Source: an uncultured Lachnospiraceae bacterium
Lineage (GTDB): Bacteria; Bacillota; Clostridia; Lachnospirales; Lachnospiraceae
Assembly: GCA_905201915.1 (NCBI GenBank)
Contig: CAJKQE010000071.1
Span: forward strand, 1 to 11,501
Length of the DNA: 11,501 bases
Direction of reading: 5' to 3'
Positions within the stretch are counted from its first letter, which is position 1; each line of letters starts with the position of its first letter. Both the position numbers and the translations under genes were made by a program. The notes beneath the pieces were generated by a model. It was not told where the DNA came from, searched no databases, and saw only the letters and a program-made list of their open reading frames with translations. Positions 6,307-11,501 of this stretch are shown in pieces.

Positions 6307-7326
6307 ATGAAAGAAAAATTACAGCATATTCAGGAAGAAGCTGCAAAGCGTATTCAGGAAGCAAATTCTTTGGATAAGTTAAATGAAGTGCGAGTTGCAT
6401 TTTTAGGTAAAAAAGGTGAATTAACTGCAGTTTTAAAAGGAATGAAAGATGTTGCCCCTGAAGACAGACCAAAGGTAGGTCAGTGGGTAAATGAAGTAAG
6501 AGCGGAGTTAGAAAGTCTTTTGGAAGAGACCAAAGGAAAATTAGAAGCAGAAGCTTTAGAGAAAAAATTAAAAGAAGAAGTGATTGATGTAACACTTCCT
6601 GCAAAAAAAATGGAAATCGGACATCGTCATCCAAATACCATTGCATTGGAAGAAGTAGAAAGAATTTTCATCGGTATGGGTTATGAAGTAGTGGAAGGTC
6701 CTGAAGTAGAATATGACTTATATAACTTTGAAAAATTAAATATTCCGGAAGGACATCCTGCAAAAGATGAACAGGATACTTTCTATGTAAATAAAAACAT
6801 TGTACTTCGTACACAGACTTCACCGGTACAGGCACGTGTAATGGAAGAGGGCAAGCTGCCAATTCGTATGATTGCACCGGGAAGAGTATTCCGTTCTGAT
6901 GAAGTAGATGCAACACATTCTCCTTCTTTCCATCAGATTGAAGGTCTTGTTATTGATAAACACATTACTTTTGCAGACTTAAAAGGAACTTTAGAAGAAT
7001 TTGCAAAAGAATTGTTTGGACCGGAAACAAAGACAAAATTCCGTCCGCATCACTTCCCATTTACAGAGCCAAGTGCAGAGGTAGACGTTTCCTGTTTCAA
7101 ATGCGGAGGCAAAGGCTGCCGTTTCTGTAAAGGTTCCGGTTGGATTGAAATTTTAGGTTGTGGTATGGTACATCCTCATGTTCTGGAAATGTGTGGAATT
7201 GATCCGGAAGAATACACTGGATTTGCGTTTGGCGTAGGTCTTGAACGTATTGCACTTTTGAAATACGAAATTGACGATATGCGTTTATTATATGAAAATG
7301 ACACAAGATTTTTACGTCAGTTCTAG
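6307..7326 (+). CDS. pheS: Phenylalanine-tRNA ligase alpha subunit
   Basis: Catalytic subunit of the alpha2-beta2 phenylalanyl-tRNA synthetase that charges tRNA-Phe. It has 339 residues, the usual length. The N-terminal ~90 residues form the charged helical arm that contacts tRNA. The class II core follows, with LRTQTSPVQARVM, motif 2 around GRVFRSDEVDATHSPSFHQIEG (~191-212) and motif 3 GFAFGVGLERIALLKY (~302-317). Four cysteines (263, 266, 271, 274; CxxC-x4-CxxC) precede GWIEILGCGMVHPHVLEMCG and could bind zinc. I recall this in many Firmicutes PheS proteins, so it is not a local oddity. The start ATG at 6307 has AAAGGAG (6294-6300) 6 bases upstream. It is controlled by the Phe T-box. Its stop overlaps the pheT ribosome site. 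Confidence 0.97.
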   Translation: MKEKLQHIQEEAAKRIQEANSLDKLNEVRVAFLGKKGELTAVLKGMKDVAPEDRPKVGQWVNEVRAELESLLEETKGKLEAEALEKKLKEEVIDVTLPAKKMEIGHRHPNTIALEEVERIFIGMGYEVVEGPEVEYDLYNFEKLNIPEGHPAKDEQDTFYVNKNIVLRTQTSPVQARVMEEGKLPIRMIAPGRVFRSDEVDATHSPSFHQIEGLVIDKHITFADLKGTLEEFAKELFGPETKTKFRPHHFPFTEPSAEVDVSCFKCGGKGCRFCKGSGWIEILGCGMVHPHVLEMCGIDPEEYTGFAFGVGLERIALLKYEIDDMRLLYENDTRFLRQF

Positions 7327-7330
7327 GAGG
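7325..7330 (+). promoter_or_regulatory. pheT ribosome binding site overlapping the pheS stop
   Basis: AGGAGG begins inside the pheS TAG stop (7324-7326) and lies 10 bases before the pheT ATG at 7341. Ribosomes finishing pheS would reach the pheT initiation region directly, consistent with matched subunit synthesis. Confidence 0.85.
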
Positions 7331-7340
7331 AGAGAGAAAA

Positions 7341-9731
7341 ATGAATACATCATTATCATGGATTAAAAAATATGTGCCGGATTTAGATGTGAGCGCACAG
7401 GAATATACAGATGCAATGACTTTATCAGGAACAAAGGTAGAAGGTTTTGAGGAACTGGATGCAGACCTTGAAAAGATTGTCATTGGACAGATTGAAAAAA
7501 TTGAAAGACATCCAGATGCGGACAAATTGATTGTTTGTCAGGTAAATATCGGAACAGAGACTGTTCAGATTGTAACAGGTGCTTCTAATGTACATGAAGG
7601 AGATAAAATTCCGGTTGTATTAGACGGCGGAAGTGTTGCAGGAGGAACAAAAATTAAAACAGGAAAGCTTCGCGGTGTAGAGTCCTGCGGTATGATGTGC
7701 TCCATTGAAGAACTGGGTTCTACAACGGAATTTTATCCGGAAGCAGCAGAAGACGGTATTTATATTTTTCCGGAAGATGCAGAAGTTGGAGCAAGTGCTA
7801 TTGAAGCTTTAGGTTTTCATGATGTTGTATTTGAATATGAAATTACTTCCAACCGTGTAGATTGTTACAGCGTTATTGGTATTGCAAGAGAGGCAGCAGC
7901 TACTTTCCAGAAACCATTTTATCCACCGGTTGTAGAGGTAAAAGGAAATTCTGAAGATATTAATGATTATGTAAAAGTAACTGTAGAAGACAAAGAGCTT
8001 TGTCCTCGTTACTGTGCGAGAATGGTAAAAAATGTAAAAATCGGACCATCACCAAAATGGATGCAGCGCTGCTTAGCTGCTAACGGCATTCGTCCGATTA
8101 ATAACTTGGTAGACATTACTAATTATGTTATGGAAGAATTCGGACAGCCAATGCATGCTTATGATATGGATACCATTGAAGGACAGGAAATCATTGTTCG
8201 CCGTGCAAAAAAAGATGAAAAATTTGTTACTTTAGACGGACAGGAACGAATTTTAGATGACTCTGTACTGATGATCTGTGACGGAAAGAAACCTGTGGGA
8301 ATTGCCGGAATTATGGGTGGAGAAAACTCCATGATTACAGAAAATGCAACAACCGTTCTTTTAGAGGCAGCATGCTTTGACGGTGTAAATATTCGTCTGT
8401 CCAGCAAAAAGGTAGGACTTCGTACAGATGCTTCCGGTAAATTTGAAAAGGGATTAGATCCAAACAATGCTAAGGCAGCCATTGACAGAGCTTGCCAGTT
8501 GATTGAAGAATTTGGCTGCGGTGAAGTGGTAGGCGGTATGGCAGACGTATACTCAAAAGTAAAAGAACCGGTACGTGTTGCCTTTGATACAGATAAGATT
8601 AACAGCCTTCTTGGAACCGAGCTTTCTAAAGAAGAAATGTTAGAATATTTAAGCAGAGTAGAATTAGAATATGATGAAAGCACAGGAGAAATCGTAGCAC
8701 CTACTTTCAGACACGATATCTTCCGTATTGCAGATTTAGCAGAAGAAGTAGCTCGTTTCTATGGCTATGATAACATTCCTACAACATTGCCAAAAGGTGA
8801 GGCAACTACAGGAAAGCTTCCATTTAAACTGCGTATTGAGCAGGTTGCCAGAGATATGGCAGAATTTAATGGATTTTCACAGGGATATTGTTATTCTTTT
8901 GAAAGTCCAAAGGTATTTGATAAATTATTAATTCCTGAGAATGATGAGTTAAGAAAAGCTATTGTGATTTCTAATCCATTAGGAGAAGATTTCAGTATTA
9001 TGAGAACAATTTCTTTAAATGGTATGCTCACATCTCTGGGAACAAACTATAAAAGAAGAAATAAAGATGTTCGTTTGTATGAATTAGGAAATATTTATCT
9101 TCCAAAAGAATTACCTTTAACAGAACTTCCCGAAGAAAGAATGATGTTTACTTTGGGAATGTACGGAGCAGGTGACTTCTTCTCTATGAAAGGTGTTGTA
9201 GAGGAATTCTTAGATAAAATCGGTATGCATAAAAAAGAAGAATATAATCCAAATGCCGGCAAACCATTCCTTCACCCAGGACGTCAGGCAGAAATCATTT
9301 ATGATAAAACTGTAATCGGATATATGGGAGAGGTTCATCCAACAGTTGCAGCTTCTTATGGTATTGGAGAAAAAGCTTATGTAGCAGTTTTGGATATTCC
9401 TGCAATTTTAGAGTTTGCAACCTTTGATAGAAAATACGAAGGTATTGCAAAATTCCCTGCTGTAAGCCGTGATATCAGTATGGTAGTTCCAAAGGAAGTG
9501 TTGGCAGGAGAAATTGAAGCAGTAATTGAACAAAGAGGCGGAAAAATTCTGGAAAACTATCAGTTATTTGATATTTATGAAGGAAGTCAGATTAAAGAAG
9601 GATATAAATCCATGGCATATTCTGTTACTTTCCGTGCAAAAGACAGAACTTTGGAAGATGCAGATGTAAATGCAGCTATGAAGAAAATTCTGAATGGTCT
9701 GGAAACAATTGGTATTGAGCTGCGTAAATAA
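7341..9731 (+). CDS. pheT: Phenylalanine-tRNA ligase beta subunit
   Basis: Structural and editing subunit of phenylalanyl-tRNA synthetase. It has 796 residues, full length for a bacterial PheT. Domains in order: an EMAP-like tRNA-binding domain (~40-150; IVTGASNV, GKLRGVESCGMMCS), the B3/B4 editing domain (~210-390, which clears mischarged Tyr-tRNA-Phe), the B5 domain (~402-475, with RHDIFRIADLAEEVARFYGY), a catalytic-like core (~480-690), and the FDX-ACB anticodon-binding domain (~704-796, from KFPAVSRDISMVV). The ATG at 7341 follows the AGGAGG at 7325-7330. The gene is cotranscribed with pheS under the T-box. Its TAA stop (9729-9731) shares an A with the next gene's ATG. Nothing unusual is seen in the frame. 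Confidence 0.97.
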   Translation: MNTSLSWIKKYVPDLDVSAQEYTDAMTLSGTKVEGFEELDADLEKIVIGQIEKIERHPDADKLIVCQVNIGTETVQIVTGASNVHEGDKIPVVLDGGSVAGGTKIKTGKLRGVESCGMMCSIEELGSTTEFYPEAAEDGIYIFPEDAEVGASAIEALGFHDVVFEYEITSNRVDCYSVIGIAREAAATFQKPFYPPVVEVKGNSEDINDYVKVTVEDKELCPRYCARMVKNVKIGPSPKWMQRCLAANGIRPINNLVDITNYVMEEFGQPMHAYDMDTIEGQEIIVRRAKKDEKFVTLDGQERILDDSVLMICDGKKPVGIAGIMGGENSMITENATTVLLEAACFDGVNIRLSSKKVGLRTDASGKFEKGLDPNNAKAAIDRACQLIEEFGCGEVVGGMADVYSKVKEPVRVAFDTDKINSLLGTELSKEEMLEYLSRVELEYDESTGEIVAPTFRHDIFRIADLAEEVARFYGYDNIPTTLPKGEATTGKLPFKLRIEQVARDMAEFNGFSQGYCYSFESPKVFDKLLIPENDELRKAIVISNPLGEDFSIMRTISLNGMLTSLGTNYKRRNKDVRLYELGNIYLPKELPLTELPEERMMFTLGMYGAGDFFSMKGVVEEFLDKIGMHKKEEYNPNAGKPFLHPGRQAEIIYDKTVIGYMGEVHPTVAASYGIGEKAYVAVLDIPAILEFATFDRKYEGIAKFPAVSRDISMVVPKEVLAGEIEAVIEQRGGKILENYQLFDIYEGSQIKEGYKSMAYSVTFRAKDRTLEDADVNAAMKKILNGLETIGIELRK

Positions 9732-10342
9732 TGATGAAGTTATATATTCTTAGACATGGAGAAACCCAGTGGAATGTGCAGAAAAGGCTGCAGGGCGCTT
9801 CTGACACTGAGTTAAATGAAAATGGTATTATTTTGGCAGAAAAAACAGGAGAGGCGCTACAGGAAATTCCTTTTTACTGTTGTTTTACCAGCCCGTTAAA
9901 GAGAGCAAAGGATACGGCAAGGCTGGCACTTTATAACAGAGAAATTCCTATCTATGAGGATAAGAGAATACAGGAAATTTGCTTTGGAGAGTGGGAGGGA
10001 GAGAATTCCTCCCTGCTTCCTCAGGATATGCTTTATAATTTTTTTCATAATACAAAGGATTATAAAGCACCGAAAGGAGGAGAAGAGCTTGCTCATATTT
10101 GTGCCAGAACCAGAGACTTCTGGGAGGATATTACAACCAGAGAAGAATTGCAAGACAAAAATATTCTCATTGCTTCTCATGGCTGTGCAGTGCGTGCTCT
10201 TTTGCAGAATGTATATGAAGATGCAGACATTGCAAATTTTTGGCATGGAAAAGTTCCGCCAAACTGTAGTGTAAATATTGTAGAAATAAAAGAGAACAAG
10301 GCTATACTTCTTGAAGAAGATGTGGTATATTATGTCAGATAA
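9731..10342 (+). CDS. Histidine phosphatase (phosphoglycerate mutase-like) family protein
   Basis: A 203-residue protein of the histidine phosphatase branch 1 superfamily. The phospho-accepting His9 lies in LRHGETQWN. The SPLKRAKDTA segment (~55) provides a phosphate-binding Arg, Glu82 in QEICFGEWEG is the usual proton donor, and His150 in ASHGCAVRAL completes the pocket. Family members range from cofactor-dependent phosphoglycerate mutase to broad phosphatases and alpha-ribazole phosphatase (CobC); sequence alone does not decide. The length is shorter than typical GpmA (~230-250 residues), which favours a GpmB- or phosphatase-like role. No cobalamin gene is near. ATG 9731 overlaps the pheT stop by one base and a second ATG follows directly (9734). 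There is no strong ribosome site, so translation probably couples to pheT. Confidence 0.88.
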   Translation: MMKLYILRHGETQWNVQKRLQGASDTELNENGIILAEKTGEALQEIPFYCCFTSPLKRAKDTARLALYNREIPIYEDKRIQEICFGEWEGENSSLLPQDMLYNFFHNTKDYKAPKGGEELAHICARTRDFWEDITTREELQDKNILIASHGCAVRALLQNVYEDADIANFWHGKVPPNCSVNIVEIKENKAILLEEDVVYYVR

Positions 10343-10357
10343 TAGAGAGGAGAAACC

Positions 10358-11383
10358 ATGAGAACAGCAGACTTTTATTATGATTTGCCAGAAGAACTGA
10401 TTGCTCAGGACCCATTATTAGATCGATCATCTTCCAGACTGATGCACTTAAATAAAAGAACCGGTGAAATTTGCCATACAGATTTTAAACATATTATTGA
10501 TTATTTAAATCCGGATGATTGTCTTGTTATTAATGATACAAGAGTTATACCAGCTCGTTTATATGGAAGTAAAGTCGGAACAGATGCAGGGATTGAAATT
10601 CTTTTATTAAAAAGAAGAGAGAATAATGTTTGGGAAACATTAGTAAAACCGGGGAAAAAGGCAAAACCAGGGACTAAAATCAGCTTTGGCGATGGACTTT
10701 TAATCGGAGAAGTGTTGGATATTGTAGAGGAAGGAAATCGCCTGATACAATTTCAATATGAAGGAATTTTTGAAGAAATTTTAGACAAATTAGGAGAGAT
10801 GCCACTTCCTCCTTATATCACTCATAAACTTCAGGATAAGGAACGTTATCAGACTGTTTATGCAAAGAATGAAGGAAGTGCAGCGGCACCTACAGCAGGG
10901 CTTCATTTTACAAAAGAACTGTTGGAAAAAATAGAGGAAAAAGGTGTAAAAATTGCCCATGTAACTCTTCATGTGGGACTTGGCACCTTCCGTCCTGTAA
11001 AAGTAGATGATGTAGAAAATCATCACATGCATTCTGAATTTTATGTAGTAGAAGAAGAACAGGCAAAAATTATCAATGAAACAAAAGCAAAAGGCGGCAG
11101 AGTGATTTCTGTAGGAACTACAAGCTGCAGAACATTAGAATCTGCCACAGATGAAAATGGGATTTTACAAGCAAAAAGTGGTTGGACAGATATTTTTATC
11201 TATCCCGGATATCAGTTTAAAATGATTGATGCTTTAATTACAAATTTCCATTTACCAGAATCTACACTTTTAATGCTGGTTTCTGCATTAGCAGGAAAAG
11301 AGAAGATTATGCATGCTTATGAAGAAGCAGTAAAAGAGCGTTATCGTTTCTTTAGCTTTGGAGATGCAATGATTATTGAGTAA
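10358..11383 (+). CDS. queA: S-adenosylmethionine:tRNA ribosyltransferase-isomerase
   Basis: Transfers and isomerises the ribosyl part of S-adenosylmethionine onto preQ1 in tRNA, giving epoxyqueuosine at position 34 of tRNAs for Tyr, His, Asn and Asp. It has 341 residues, the full family length. Family hallmarks are the start RTADFYYDLPEELIAQDP, VINDTRVIPARLYG (~50-63), SAAAPTAGLHFT (~173-184), HVGLGTFRPV (~205-214), and PGYQFKMIDALITNFHLPES with the C-terminal LLMLVSALAG. ATG 10358 has AGAGGAG (10346-10352) 5 bases upstream. It begins 15 bases after the phosphatase stop and ends the operon at a strong hairpin. tgt and the ruvAB genes, its frequent neighbours, are not in view. Confidence 0.97.
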   Translation: MRTADFYYDLPEELIAQDPLLDRSSSRLMHLNKRTGEICHTDFKHIIDYLNPDDCLVINDTRVIPARLYGSKVGTDAGIEILLLKRRENNVWETLVKPGKKAKPGTKISFGDGLLIGEVLDIVEEGNRLIQFQYEGIFEEILDKLGEMPLPPYITHKLQDKERYQTVYAKNEGSAAAPTAGLHFTKELLEKIEEKGVKIAHVTLHVGLGTFRPVKVDDVENHHMHSEFYVVEEEQAKIINETKAKGGRVISVGTTSCRTLESATDENGILQAKSGWTDIFIYPGYQFKMIDALITNFHLPESTLLMLVSALAGKEKIMHAYEEAVKERYRFFSFGDAMIIE

Positions 11384-11391
11384 TAAAAAAA

Positions 11392-11426
11392 GGTAGTGGC
11401 TGATTTTTCAGCCAACTACCTTTTTT
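11392..11426. terminator. Bidirectional intrinsic terminator between convergent genes
   Basis: GGTAGT-GGCTGA (11392-11403) pairs with TCAGCC-A-ACTACC (11408-11420), twelve pairs with one bulged A and a short T loop. Six T residues follow (11421-11426) and seven A residues precede (11385-11391), so it can end transcripts from queA on the plus strand and from the gene on the minus strand. Confidence 0.9.
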
Positions 11427-11437
11427 ATTGTCTTTCA

Positions 11438-11501
11438 TTATTCCTGAGGACCAGCAGAAACTAAAGCTTTTCCAGCTTCATTTCCTTCGTATTTAGCAAA
11501 G
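11438..11501 (-). CDS. 3' end of an unidentified convergent gene
   Basis: On the minus strand a frame open from the window edge ends at TAA (11438-11440). The last twenty codons read FAKYEGNEAGKALVSA followed by GPQE. The balanced composition, the convergent orientation, and the terminator A-run placed to act as a minus-strand T-run support a real gene end. I do not recognise the family from so short a tail. The rest lies beyond the window. Confidence 0.6.
   Translation of the reverse strand, partial: FAKYEGNEAGKALVSAGPQE

Noticed and set aside
6230..6310. A 26-codon open frame from the ATG of repeat copy 2 whose TGA overlaps the pheS ATG (ATGA overlap), resembling a leader peptide.
   Set aside because: There is no ribosome site before 6230, an in-frame stop lies just upstream (6224-6226), there is no run of Phe codons (only one), and the T-box already explains regulation. 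The overlap is probably chance.
7093..7128. CxxC-x4-CxxC cluster in PheS as a novel insertion.
   Set aside because: From family knowledge this cysteine motif before GWIEILG is common in Firmicutes PheS, so it is noted in the gene entry only.
8159..8683. A 174-codon open frame on the minus strand inside pheT.
   Set aside because: It is a shadow of the conserved pheT frame with low-complexity Ser-rich translation and no ribosome site; there is no sign of a real gene.

Overview
The window looks like ordinary chromosome from a low-GC Gram-positive of the Clostridia, most likely a Lachnospiraceae (Blautia-like) gut bacterium. The reasons are A/T-rich coding sequence with strong AGGAGG-type ribosome sites, a Firmicutes-type T-box in front of pheST, a SpoIID-type sporulation protein, and a 6S RNA of Firmicutes type. 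Genus assignment is inference only. All complete genes lie on the plus strand. One gene tail enters on the minus strand at the right edge.

Left part (1-2454): the 3' nine-tenths of threonine synthase (thrC; its first ~45 codons lie outside the window), followed 14 bases later by an HD-domain phosphohydrolase of unknown substrate. A 316-base gap then holds a 6S RNA gene with its own near-consensus sigma-A promoter and an intrinsic terminator, followed by a short hairpin repeat.

Middle part (2455-5873): aldose 1-epimerase (galM) closed by a hairpin terminator; a SpoIID/LytB-domain gene split by an apparent frameshift near 4002-4030 into an N-terminal anchor piece and a C-terminal catalytic piece; and a six-helix YihY/BrkB-family membrane protein.

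Right part (5874-11501): a strong promoter (TTGACA-17-TACAAT) starts a T-box leader whose specifier codon reads UUC (Phe). It ends in an intrinsic terminator, followed by a second copy of the short hairpin repeat. It controls pheS-pheT. A histidine-phosphatase gene overlaps pheT by one base, and queA follows 15 bases after that. The array ends at a bidirectional terminator that also serves a convergent minus-strand gene. pheS, pheT, the phosphatase and queA thus look like one transcription unit gated by uncharged tRNA-Phe.

I see no mobile element, CRISPR array, phage gene or evident new multi-gene system. The points most worth a second look are the split spoIID-like gene, the pair of hairpin repeats placed just after the 6S and T-box terminators, and the extension of Phe T-box control over a phosphatase and a tRNA-modification gene.
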